Assembly: GCA_052389755.1 (NCBI GenBank)
Contig: JBQTHP010000099.1
Coordinates: forward strand, 6,581 to 70,580
Reading direction: 5' to 3'
Source: JBQTHP01 sp052389755
Lineage (GTDB): Bacteria > Pseudomonadota > Gammaproteobacteria > Steroidobacterales > Steroidobacteraceae
Length of the DNA stretch: 64,000 nt
Shown here: positions 53,636 to 62,239 of the stretch, piece by piece
How positions within the stretch are numbered: position 1 is the first letter of the stretch
Layout: each line of letters begins with the position of its first letter
The notes under the pieces: model-generated
The model's input: the letters and a program-made list of their open reading frames with translations, nothing else
The model's database searches: none
What the model was told of the DNA's origin: nothing
Program-made: the position numbers and the translations under genes

Positions 53636-54712
53636 CTATGTTCGGTCGTACCCGAGCTCCATGTAGCCGTCGAGCTGTTCGTCGCACAGAGCCCGCGCGT
53701 TCGCGCCCCTTGCGAGACCGCGGTACCACTCGGCGGTCCATGCCAGCGCCTGCTCGAGCGGCAGGCGGCAGCCCCAGGCGAGCAGCTGGTTGGCCTTCTG
53801 CGAGTCGAGATGCAGAACCATGTCCTCGTGCGGATGCTCACCCGGATCGCGCACCCACGCGGGCTCCACGCCCCAGTGCTTCGCGAGCATCCCGACGACG
53901 TCGGATACGGCTCGCATGTGCGCATCCGGCGGACCGAAGTTCCAGTCCTCGGAATAACGGGCGGCGTCGCCATGCAGAGCCTGCGCGAGCGCAAGGTACC
54001 CCGACAGACAGTCGAGCACATGTTGCCACGGTCTGGTCGCTTCCGGATGGCGCAGCACCACTGGGCGTCCCTGACTGAAAGCCAGAACGGCGTCGGGAAT
54101 CAGCTGCCACGGAGTCCAGTCTCCCCCGCCGATGACGTTGCCTGCACGAGCGTTCGCGAGCCCGACACGGGCTCCTTCTCTCTGCGTGAAGAATGATTCG
54201 CGGAAGGAGTGGGCCACGAGCTCGGCGCAAGCCTTGCTGCTCGCGTACGGATCTCGCCCCCCCAGCTGGTCGTTCTCGCGATAGCCCCAGATCCAGCCTC
54301 GATTCTTGTACACCTTGTCGGTCGTGACGTTCACGACCGTGCATCCGGCTCGCGTGCGCCGGACGGCCTCCAGCAGGCCCACGGTCCCGATCACGTTAGT
54401 CGCGTAGGTCTCGAGCGGATTCTCGTAAGCTCGTAAGACGACGGACTGGGCGGCCAGATGAAAGACGATGTCGGGCCCGAAGCGGGCCAGTTCGCCCGCG
54501 AGCAGCTCGTGGTCCCTGACGTCGCCGATCTTCGAGACGATGACCTCGTCGACCGCCGCCAGGTCAAAAAGGCTGGGAGTGGTGGGAGGCGGCAGCGCGT
54601 AACCGTACACGCGCGCGCCGAGCCGCGCGAGCCACAGGGCGAACCAGCTCCCCTTGAATCCCGTGTGCCCGGTCAGGAATACTTTTTTTCCGCGCCAGAA
54701 ATCCCAGCTCAC
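53636..54712 (-). CDS. rfbG: CDP-glucose 4,6-dehydratase
   Basis: The 358-residue short-chain dehydrogenase-fold enzyme converts CDP-glucose to CDP-4-keto-6-deoxyglucose. It has the NAD motif TGHTGFKGSWFALWL, the active-site YxxxK in DPYASSKACAE and NVIGGGDW. The GTG at 54712 is chosen because homology begins at WDFWRGKKVFLTG; the frame extends upstream without supporting features. It starts 7 bases after rfbF, whose product is its substrate. Confidence 0.93.
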   Translation of the reverse strand: MSWDFWRGKKVFLTGHTGFKGSWFALWLARLGARVYGYALPPPTTPSLFDLAAVDEVIVSKIGDVRDHELLAGELARFGPDIVFHLAAQSVVLRAYENPLETYATNVIGTVGLLEAVRRTRAGCTVVNVTTDKVYKNRGWIWGYRENDQLGGRDPYASSKACAELVAHSFRESFFTQREGARVGLANARAGNVIGGGDWTPWQLIPDAVLAFSQGRPVVLRHPEATRPWQHVLDCLSGYLALAQALHGDAARYSEDWNFGPPDAHMRAVSDVVGMLAKHWGVEPAWVRDPGEHPHEDMVLHLDSQKANQLLAWGCRLPLEQALAWTAEWYRGLARGANARALCDEQLDGYMELGYDRT

Positions 54713-54719
54713 GCGATGC

Positions 54720-55496
54720 TCAACTCTTCCATACCATCCAGGGACACTTGCCGTTTGCTTCCATTCGATCGAACGTGATCTTGTCCTTGAATGTATCCAT
54801 TGCGCGCCAGAAACCATCGTGCCGATACACGCCGAGCTTCCGGAGCGCGATCAGGCGCGTGAAAGGCTGCTCGACCAGCTCGTCGCCCGGCTCGATGTAG
54901 TCGAATATATCCTGACTCAGCACGAAGAATCCGCCGTTGATCCGGAACTCGCTTCCCTGGATTGGCCCCATGCGGACGGCGTAGCCGTCGGGCGTCGCAT
55001 CCACGGTGTGGAAACTGTGCCAACCGTTGATCGCCGCGAACGAGGCGACCACGTCGTTCTGATGGAACGCAGCGACCATATTGTCGAGAGGAATGTCCGA
55101 CAGTCCGTCTGCGTAGTTCGCCAGAAAGCAGCTCTCCCCCGCGACGTAATCCCGGACACGCACCAGGCGCTCACCGATATTGGAATGCAGGCCCGTGTCG
55201 ACGAAGGTGATGCGCCAGTCCCCGATGTCGCTGGTGTGCAGCTCGATCCGCCGCCCGCCCTCCGAGAGCGTGAAGTCGTTCGATATGCACTCGTTGTAGT
55301 TGAGAAAGTACTCGCGAATCATGTCGCCGCGATATCCGAGACACAGGACGAAATCCTTGTGGCCGAAATGCGCGTAGTAGCGCATCAGGTGCCACAGGAT
55401 GGGCCGCATGCCCACGTTGACGAGCGGCTTCGGAACGGTATCCGAGTGCTCGCGCAGGCGAGTGCCGAGGCCACCACAGAAAAGAACCACTTTCAT
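54720..55496 (-). CDS. rfbF: Glucose-1-phosphate cytidylyltransferase
   Basis: The 258-residue nucleotidyltransferase makes CDP-glucose. It starts MKVVLFCGGLGTRLREHSD with the nucleotide-binding GGxGTRL and has PKPLVNVGMRPILWH and INGGFFVLSQDIFDYI. Length fits the RfbF family. The Met at 55496 is the conserved start; the frame runs on upstream but that is antisense to nothing recognisable and has no homology. The pair rfbF-rfbG defines a CDP-deoxyhexose branch. Confidence 0.95.
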   Translation of the reverse strand: MKVVLFCGGLGTRLREHSDTVPKPLVNVGMRPILWHLMRYYAHFGHKDFVLCLGYRGDMIREYFLNYNECISNDFTLSEGGRRIELHTSDIGDWRITFVDTGLHSNIGERLVRVRDYVAGESCFLANYADGLSDIPLDNMVAAFHQNDVVASFAAINGWHSFHTVDATPDGYAVRMGPIQGSEFRINGGFFVLSQDIFDYIEPGDELVEQPFTRLIALRKLGVYRHDGFWRAMDTFKDKITFDRMEANGKCPWMVWKS

Positions 55497-55530
55497 GCTC
55501 GTACTCGTCCCGATGTCGTACCAGCAGCCG

Positions 55531-56181
55531 CTAGAGGCGGAGCTTCCGCCCGTGAAATGCTTCGGCGAAGCCGCCCTCCGCGCCGCATTCGATGCCTCGC
55601 AGTCGCGCGAGCGCGCGGAAAGTGTCTTCGGTGAACCATGCGCGGTCCCGCTGGGAAGGAAAGCAGTCGATGAGACAACGGGTCTTCTCGTCGATCTCAC
55701 TGGCGCCGAGGGGCACGAAGACGTTGGGATGTCCGAGGTCGCCCTCGTACTTCGGTATCTCGTATTCGAGGATCAGGTGTGAGCGATAGGTGTTCCACGT
55801 GAGCTCGCCGATCAGCCTGTGGTCCTGGTGCCGGTCGTTCAGGTAGTGGGTCAGGACGACGTCGGGTGTGAGCGTTTCCTTCAACTGCTCGAACGCATCC
55901 TTGATCTGGCCGGACTGGCTCGGGAAATAGGTGTCGCGGAAATCGAAGAAGCGCAGCTCCACCGGCGCGAGCCCGCCAAGCAGCCGGTCGGCGGCGGCGC
56001 GCGACTCGCGTTCCCGAACGGGCTCGCCCGAAAAGATCACCCAGGTGAATCGCGCGGCCGGATACTCTCGCGCCCACCGGCGCAGCGTCGCACCGCAACC
56101 GATCTCGATGTCGTCGCAATGCGCCCCGACGCACAGCACCTGCGGGTGATGAGCCGAATCCCCGAACTTCAGTGGCAGCAC
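55531..56181 (-). CDS. PIG-L-family N-acetyl sugar deacetylase
   Basis: The 216-residue protein has the metal motif VGAHCDDIEIGCGATL (an AHxDD pattern) and the second histidine cluster DRHQDHRLIG. PIG-L enzymes remove acetyl from N-acetylglucosaminyl or similar groups. The GTG at 56181 is preferred because AGGGG lies 7 bases upstream; GTG at 56187 and ATG at 56241 are alternatives. It is the first gene of the minus-strand operon, 34 bases before rfbF. Confidence 0.88.
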   Translation of the reverse strand: MLPLKFGDSAHHPQVLCVGAHCDDIEIGCGATLRRWAREYPAARFTWVIFSGEPVRERESRAAADRLLGGLAPVELRFFDFRDTYFPSQSGQIKDAFEQLKETLTPDVVLTHYLNDRHQDHRLIGELTWNTYRSHLILEYEIPKYEGDLGHPNVFVPLGASEIDEKTRCLIDCFPSQRDRAWFTEDTFRALARLRGIECGAEGGFAEAFHGRKLRL

Positions 56182-56295
56182 ATACACGCCCCTGCCGCGC
56201 CGGCAGGACGACTTCTTATGCCATGCAGTGTGCCACAGCACCTGTTGGCTGTTATGTTCGCATCCTCGATCGTGTGAGCGTCGTCACAGCTTCCA

Positions 56296-57768
56296 ATGCC
56301 CCGGGATCTCGCCAGAGGTGCTGCTTGGATGGTGGGCTTCAGGCTGGCCGAACGCTCCCTGGGGCTCGCCAGCACCATCGTTCTCGCGCGCCTGCTCGTG
56401 CCCGAAGACTTCGGGCTGATCGCCATGGCGATGTCCGTGATCGCGGCCATCGAGCTCATCGGGGCATTCGGATTCGACAATGCACTGATTGCGCATCCCG
56501 CGCCGGAGCGCCGTCACTACGACAGTGCGTTTACGCTCAACGTGCTGCTCGGTATCGCGTGTGCGGCCGTGGTGGTGGCCGCCGCAACGCCCACCGCCGG
56601 GTTCTTCGGCGACGCGCGCATCGCCGGTGTGATGACCGTGCTCGCGTTCGTCTGGGTCGTGCAGGGTTTCGAGAACATCGGCACTGTGACTTTCCGCAGG
56701 AACCTCGAGTTTGACCGGGAGTTCCTGTTTCTCACCAGCAAGCGGGTGATCTCCTTCTGCGTCACGCTGGTCGCGGCGTTCTGGCTCCGCAACTACTGGG
56801 CACTCGTGATCGGGGCAGTGTCGGGGCGGGTGGCCACGGTAGTCTTCAGCTACGTGTATCACTCATATCGTCCGCGCTTCACGCTCCGCGCCACTCGCGA
56901 GCTGATGGGCTTCTCGATGTGGATGTTCGCCACGAACGCGCTCGGCTTCGTTCTCACGCGGCTCTCCACCTTCGTCGTGGGCCGCCTGCACGGAGCCCAC
57001 GCGCTTGGGCTCTACACCATGGCCCATGAGATCGGAACGCTGCCGACATCCGAGCTCCTGGCTCCGGTCAATCGAGCCATGTTTCCGAGCTTCGCGAAGT
57101 TGGCCCACGATGCCGTGCAGATTCGACGCGCCTTCCTCGACGTGCTCGGATCCACGGCGCTATTGGCCATTCCGGCCGCATTCGGCATCGCGGCAACCGC
57201 CGAGCCACTGGTCCTGGTGTTCCTGACGACCAAGTGGCTCGAGGCGGTGCCGATTCTGAAGGTGCTCGCATTCACCGGAGCGGTTACGGCGCTCACCAGC
57301 ACGAATATGCCGGCATACATGGCGCTTGGACGACCGCACATCACCACAGCGGTGGCCGGGATGCGCGTGCTGGTGCTGGCGCCCGCAATGATCTGGGCCG
57401 GCACTAGCTTCGGCACGCTGGGCGTCGCGTGGGCCGAGCTCGTAACGGGACTGGTGTTCCTTCCGGTCAGCATGGCTGTACTGCAAAGGATTCTCGACGT
57501 GCGCGTCGCGCAGCTTCTGGCACACATGTGGCGACCGCTCGTGGCGGCAGCCGTGATGTTTTTGGTCGTGCGGTCCACGATGCAGTGGCTGCAGTACGGA
57601 CCCGCCGCGTGGCCTGCTTCAGGCGCGCTGCTGGCGGGCATTGCCACCGGTATGGCAACGTACGTCGTGTGTGTCGCGGCATTGTGCATGGCAAGCGCAG
57701 CGCCTGACGCAGCAGAACTTCGGCTGGTGACGTACCTTCGCGAGAAGCGCGCCCGGCCCGGCGCGTGA
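56296..57768 (+). CDS. Wzx-type polysaccharide flippase
   Basis: The 490-residue MOP-superfamily exporter has about 12-14 hydrophobic segments. It starts LARGAAWMVGFRLAERSLGLASTIVLARLL and has the conserved FGFDNALI and LGLYTMAHEIGTLPTSELLAPVNRAMFPSFAKL regions typical of the MATE-like lipopolysaccharide exporter group. It would flip the lipid-linked repeat unit to the periplasm for the ligase/polymerase at 42808. It is divergent from the PIG-L gene. Confidence 0.92.
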   Translation: MPRDLARGAAWMVGFRLAERSLGLASTIVLARLLVPEDFGLIAMAMSVIAAIELIGAFGFDNALIAHPAPERRHYDSAFTLNVLLGIACAAVVVAAATPTAGFFGDARIAGVMTVLAFVWVVQGFENIGTVTFRRNLEFDREFLFLTSKRVISFCVTLVAAFWLRNYWALVIGAVSGRVATVVFSYVYHSYRPRFTLRATRELMGFSMWMFATNALGFVLTRLSTFVVGRLHGAHALGLYTMAHEIGTLPTSELLAPVNRAMFPSFAKLAHDAVQIRRAFLDVLGSTALLAIPAAFGIAATAEPLVLVFLTTKWLEAVPILKVLAFTGAVTALTSTNMPAYMALGRPHITTAVAGMRVLVLAPAMIWAGTSFGTLGVAWAELVTGLVFLPVSMAVLQRILDVRVAQLLAHMWRPLVAAAVMFLVVRSTMQWLQYGPAAWPASGALLAGIATGMATYVVCVAALCMASAAPDAAELRLVTYLREKRARPGA

Positions 57769-57778
57769 GCACGTGCCG

Positions 57779-58807
57779 CTAGCCGGCGCGGGGCATCGGG
57801 GTCTTTGGCGTGCGCAACCGGAAAGCCGCGACGAACGGTCGGAAGTAGAGAGCTGTGACGGTGTCGAATTTGCCTGCCGCGGACGGAAGTCCAAACTCGA
57901 ACTGTTCGCCCTTGTCCGGAATATGGAGCGTGCCGGCGAGTCTGTCCCAAAACGAGAAAATGAAGCCGAAGTTCCTGTCGTGATGCCGCGGATCCTTACT
58001 GTGGTGCAGCTGATGCATGACCGGGCTCACGAACAGCCCGCTCAAGCGGCCGAAGCTCAGCTGCACGTGCGAGTGGCGCAGCAGGCTCGTAAGGGAGTAG
58101 ATGAACGTGATGACGCCATGATTGAGGATCGTCAGTTCCACGATGCCGCGCGGGTAGAAGTAGGCGAATGTGCCGGTGACGACCGACGCTCCAACCAACC
58201 GGAACAGGAACTCGATCATCTGGTCGACGGGATGCGATCGGTAACCGGTGATGGGTGTCAGCACTTCGGCCGCATGGTGCACCTTGTGGAACTCCCACAG
58301 CACCGGAATCCGGTGGTGCATGTAATGCACGATGAACCGGGCGTAATCGAACGCGAGAGTCATCAGCAGCGAGAACAACACGGCCGCGAATATCGTGGGG
58401 CTGCTCTCGCCCGGTCTCGGTCCGAGCATCCATTCAAGCAGCGCCCGTAGGCCGTCGGCCACGTATAGAAGGCTCACCAGTCCTGCAATCCATTGCCCCA
58501 GGCGCAGATGCGCAAGCACGAGTTGTGTGAGGACGTAGAACTTGTAGTCGAGGACCGCCGACGGGTGGCGATAGACGGCGCGCGGTACGAGGTACCGAAC
58601 GAAATCCCGTACCGATCGATGCCCGGGCGCTGCTTCCTGGGATACGAAGTAGAGCCACGCGGCGAACACGGCGGCGCTGATGAATAGCCAATGGAGCGTG
58701 GGTTGGTCGAGGATCGGCGCAATGACCGCCCAATAGACGCCCGAGAGCAGTCCGGTGACCGGCGGTCCGATTACCTGTGAAAGCAACGTCTTGGCTTCTT
58801 CGAGCAT
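57779..58807 (-). CDS. Fatty acid hydroxylase/sterol desaturase family membrane protein
   Basis: The 342-residue integral membrane di-iron protein has the histidine boxes HYMHHR, EFHKVHHAAE and MHQLHHSKDPRHHDRN between hydrophobic helices. Members hydroxylate or desaturate lipids, carotenoids or sterol-like molecules. The substrate is unknown; a lipid precursor or acyl decoration linked to the adjacent adenylation and acyltransfer cassette is a reasonable guess. It is divergent from the gene at 58937 and nearly abuts the flippase gene. Confidence 0.9.
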   Translation of the reverse strand: MLEEAKTLLSQVIGPPVTGLLSGVYWAVIAPILDQPTLHWLFISAAVFAAWLYFVSQEAAPGHRSVRDFVRYLVPRAVYRHPSAVLDYKFYVLTQLVLAHLRLGQWIAGLVSLLYVADGLRALLEWMLGPRPGESSPTIFAAVLFSLLMTLAFDYARFIVHYMHHRIPVLWEFHKVHHAAEVLTPITGYRSHPVDQMIEFLFRLVGASVVTGTFAYFYPRGIVELTILNHGVITFIYSLTSLLRHSHVQLSFGRLSGLFVSPVMHQLHHSKDPRHHDRNFGFIFSFWDRLAGTLHIPDKGEQFEFGLPSAAGKFDTVTALYFRPFVAAFRLRTPKTPMPRAG

Positions 58808-58936
58808 TGTTAGTAGTGCCGCAGGACACCGCGGGGAGCAATATCAATATGTCAAGAGGCGCCTTGGTGTCGGGAAACGCATCGCCACGATCCGACACAA
58901 TACTGCGCATCTTACGGGCGCGTCCGGAATAATTGT

Positions 58937-60715
58937 TTGAGAACCATCACGGACTGCGAAGCTCAATTGACGATTTTTGCAGGCATTCTCGCGCGCGGCA
59001 AATCGGCCGGCGTACTTCCCGAGCACGCGATCGAGGAGTTGGGCGCAAAGCTCAGTCGCCACGGGCCTGATGCACCGCGCATCGTGCGGACTCCACGGTT
59101 CGCGCTCGCGACGATCGACCTGAACGTCCTTGACGGCCCGAGCCTCGAGGTCGATCCGACGGGAGCCATGACAGTCCTCGCGGGCGACCCGATTCTCCGC
59201 AATACGGGAGGAGGTCGGACACGGGGAGGCGACCTGCATCGCCTGCATGAAGACTGCAGAGCGCACCGCACGTCGTGTCTTCGGGACGCGCGTGGTGCCT
59301 TTTGCGCGGCGCATATCGATCCCGCGGCTGGACGCGTCTGGCTGATCACGGACAAGCTCGGGCTGCGACCCATCTACTACTCCGTGCAGCCGCAATACGT
59401 CGTCTTCGCTACTGCGTTTCGGATCCTCTCGCAGAGCACGCTGGTGGATCGACGGGGCGATCTGCAGGCGTTGGCCGAAACGGCTTGTCTGGGCTATCCA
59501 CTGGGGCCGCGCTCCCAGCTCGCGCAGGTACGCAGCGTCGAGCCCGGTCAGGTCGTCGAGATCCTTCCGGAGACGATGAGCACCGATGCGTATTGGCGGT
59601 GGGACGACGTGGAGCCATCGGAGGCGACCGACGAAGAGTTCTGTCGCCGACTGTTCGCGGTGTTTCGCGATGCGATTTCGATCCGGCTCGGCGCGCGCAA
59701 GCACGCGGCAGCGCTCCTGTCGGGCGGCCTGGATTCCCGCTGCGTGGCCGCCGGGCTGCGGTCGCTCGACGCGCACGTCGACACGATAGGCTTCGGTCCC
59801 GAAGGTACTGCGGACCAGATATTTGGCCGTCAGGCGGCCGCGGCAATGCGGACGAGGCATTTCGAGCTGACGCACGGCGTACCGGATTTCTGGCCGCGGC
59901 TCGCGAGCGCGTTCTCGGCATGGCGGCAGCAGGCGCAAGCCGAGGCATGCGGACGATCCGGGGGCCATCTCTGGAGCGGAGAGGGTGGTGATCGCGTTCT
60001 GGCGCCGGTAAATCTGTCCGCCCGCGTGGTGTCCGCGATGCGAAACGGTGCTGTCGAGGCGGCCATCGGCACTTACATGCGTGACGAACGTGCCGGGCTG
60101 CCGCCACGGCTCTTTCAGCCTCGGCTGCGCGATCACATGCTCGCTCTGCCGAGGAGCGGCATCAGGTCGGAACTGGAACGGCGCACCAGCCACGATCCGG
60201 CGCGACGCTTTCATGTCTACGTCCTCACAAACGAATCGCGCCGTAACATCGCCCGACACTTCGAGGACCTCGATCTCAACCGGTTCGAGCTCGTCATGCC
60301 GTTCTACGATTCCGATGTCGTGCAGATCGCGCTCTCACATCGATTCGACCCCTTCATCGCACACCGCCTCTACTATCGCTGGCTCGCCGAGTTTCCCCCC
60401 GAGGTCGCATCAGTTCCGTGGCAGGCGTATCCGTCGTCCGCGCCATGCCCGCTGCCGGTCCCCGACGGAATCCGCATGCAATGGGATCGCTGGTATTCGC
60501 ACCGTGAGCTCCAAACGCGCTGGCAATACCAGGAGTCGCTCGCGGACAACGTCCTGAACGATCGAAAGTTCCCCGATTGGCTGTTGAATCGGACGCTGCT
60601 GCGCTGCGCCAGGGTGCTGCATCGGATGGGGCTTCGCAGCTACGGTTACCTGTTTGAGGTCGCGTCGCCGTTCCTCCAGTATCCGCCGGCGTTGCCGAGG
60701 GCGTTTGGAGGCTGA
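58937..60715 (+). CDS. Degenerate asparagine synthase-like protein (copy 4)
   Basis: The 592-residue protein retains a recognisable synthetase domain (HAAALLSGGLDSRCVAAGL, the PPi loop; LWSGEGGDRVLAPVN). Its N-terminal domain keeps only the fold (LRDARGAFCAAHID, ITDKLGLRPIYYS) and no Cys after the initiator. The start is TTG at 58937 and no in-frame ATG lies nearby. It would make an amide or related bond by adenylating a carboxylate without glutamine hydrolysis. It leads a tight three-gene operon with an adenylating enzyme and a carrier protein-acyltransferase fusion. Confidence 0.82.
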   Translation: MRTITDCEAQLTIFAGILARGKSAGVLPEHAIEELGAKLSRHGPDAPRIVRTPRFALATIDLNVLDGPSLEVDPTGAMTVLAGDPILRNTGGGRTRGGDLHRLHEDCRAHRTSCLRDARGAFCAAHIDPAAGRVWLITDKLGLRPIYYSVQPQYVVFATAFRILSQSTLVDRRGDLQALAETACLGYPLGPRSQLAQVRSVEPGQVVEILPETMSTDAYWRWDDVEPSEATDEEFCRRLFAVFRDAISIRLGARKHAAALLSGGLDSRCVAAGLRSLDAHVDTIGFGPEGTADQIFGRQAAAAMRTRHFELTHGVPDFWPRLASAFSAWRQQAQAEACGRSGGHLWSGEGGDRVLAPVNLSARVVSAMRNGAVEAAIGTYMRDERAGLPPRLFQPRLRDHMLALPRSGIRSELERRTSHDPARRFHVYVLTNESRRNIARHFEDLDLNRFELVMPFYDSDVVQIALSHRFDPFIAHRLYYRWLAEFPPEVASVPWQAYPSSAPCPLPVPDGIRMQWDRWYSHRELQTRWQYQESLADNVLNDRKFPDWLLNRTLLRCARVLHRMGLRSYGYLFEVASPFLQYPPALPRAFGG

Positions 60716-60718
60716 CGG

Positions 60719-62239
60719 ATGATCGTCCTCGATAGGCCGATCGGCGTTCTGCATGAGCCGCTGACCGGGCGACGGCTCACGTCGGCGGAGTGCGGCCGGC
60801 GCATGCGCGAGCGCGCCGCGCTCTTTCAGCGGGCGGGCATGGCGGCGCAGGATCGCGTATTCATCCACTACGGCAATCGCGCGGAGTTCTTCATCGATGT
60901 CGTCGCGGTGTGGCTGCTCGGCGGATGCGTCGTGCCGCTGGATCCACGCTTCAGCGCGTTTGAGGTCGAATCTCTGGCCAAGGCGGCGCGGCCGCGCTTT
61001 TCGATCTGGGATCGCGATCCGGATGCCGACGTCGCCGGCCGTTTGCGAGCATTGAACATCGTGGTGTTGGGAATCTCGGAGCAGACGTCAGACGAAGAGT
61101 CGTTCCAGCCAGGCAGAGATGGCCTGAGACTCGATGACCCGGCTCTGATCCTGTTCACCTCCGGCACGACGGGCGCCGCCAAGGGCGCGCTGCACACGCA
61201 CCGCTCACTGCGCGCTCGCTGGATCAGCCAGCGCGAGCGGTTCGGAACGGCCGCGTTCGCGCACACCCTTTGTCTGCAGCCGACCAACTTCTCGTGGGGT
61301 CTGGTCGGCACGAGCCTTTTCGCGTGGCTGTCGGGGCAAGACCTGTACGTCGTACCGGCATTCCGCTCCGACATTCTGCTTCGGCTGGGCGCACTGTGCG
61401 ACGAGCACGCGATCACCTGCGTGCCATCCGTGCCGGCCATGTGGCGGATCGTGCTCCGAACGGCGGCGCCCCCAAAGCAGGGCACCTTGCGGCGCGTGCT
61501 CTGTTGCACGGGACCCTTGCCGGCATCCGTGTGGCGGGACATTCAGCGCTGGAGCGGCGTCCGCGACGTGATCAACGTCTACGGCATGACCGAAAGCGGG
61601 TCGTTGGCGGCCTGCAGCTCGGCCGACTGCGAACCGGAAGATGGGCTGGCGGGCGTCCCGCTGGGCAGCATCATCCGGATCCTGCCGTCCGGCACGACCG
61701 TGAACGACGTACTGACGGCGAACGAATGTGATACGTCGACGGCCGGTCACATCTGGGTTCAGACGCCGGGCCTGATGCGCGGATACTTCGAGCGTGAGGA
61801 TCTGACCAGCCAGGTGGTTTCGAACGGCTGGTTTCAGACGGGCGACATCGGCAACGTGGACGAGCGCGGTCGCCTTTACCTGCGAGGCCGCGACAAGGAG
61901 ATGATCAATGTCGGCGGCACGAAGGTCTATCCGGCCGACGTCGATGCCGTCATCGCCACCTGCGACGCAGTGGCGGACGCCTGCACGTTTGCCGCTGCAG
62001 ATGCTCTCAACGGTGAACAGGTTGCGATTGCGATCGCCCTGCATCACGCGGACCCACGCGGTATGAGTGCGGTCTACCGTTGGGCGGCAACGCGGCTGGC
62101 CGACTATCAGATTCCGCGCCGGTGGTATCTCGTAAGCGCGATTCCGCGCAACGCGCGCGGCAAGGTCAATCGCGCCGACGCCGCGAAGCTTTGCGAGAAT
62201 CTCGCACCGCTCGATCCCGCAGCCCTCGATCCATCCTAA
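60719..62239 (+). CDS. ANL-superfamily adenylating enzyme (acyl/aminoacyl-carrier ligase)
   Basis: The 506-residue enzyme has the AMP-forming phosphate loop LFTSGTTGAAKGALHTH, NVYGMTESGSLAACSS, the hinge region GDIGNVDERGRLYLRGRDKEMINVGG and the catalytic lysine in RNARGKVNRAD. It would activate an unknown carboxylic or amino acid and load it on the carrier domain encoded immediately downstream. It starts 3 bases after the previous stop and ends directly against the next ATG (TAA then ATG), so transcription and translation are coupled. Confidence 0.9.
   Translation: MIVLDRPIGVLHEPLTGRRLTSAECGRRMRERAALFQRAGMAAQDRVFIHYGNRAEFFIDVVAVWLLGGCVVPLDPRFSAFEVESLAKAARPRFSIWDRDPDADVAGRLRALNIVVLGISEQTSDEESFQPGRDGLRLDDPALILFTSGTTGAAKGALHTHRSLRARWISQRERFGTAAFAHTLCLQPTNFSWGLVGTSLFAWLSGQDLYVVPAFRSDILLRLGALCDEHAITCVPSVPAMWRIVLRTAAPPKQGTLRRVLCCTGPLPASVWRDIQRWSGVRDVINVYGMTESGSLAACSSADCEPEDGLAGVPLGSIIRILPSGTTVNDVLTANECDTSTAGHIWVQTPGLMRGYFEREDLTSQVVSNGWFQTGDIGNVDERGRLYLRGRDKEMINVGGTKVYPADVDAVIATCDAVADACTFAAADALNGEQVAIAIALHHADPRGMSAVYRWAATRLADYQIPRRWYLVSAIPRNARGKVNRADAAKLCENLAPLDPAALDPS

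Noticed and set aside
58844..60259. 471-codon open frame on the minus strand over the degenerate asparagine synthase
   Set aside because: No domain, low-complexity composition, and fully antisense to a gene with clear motifs.
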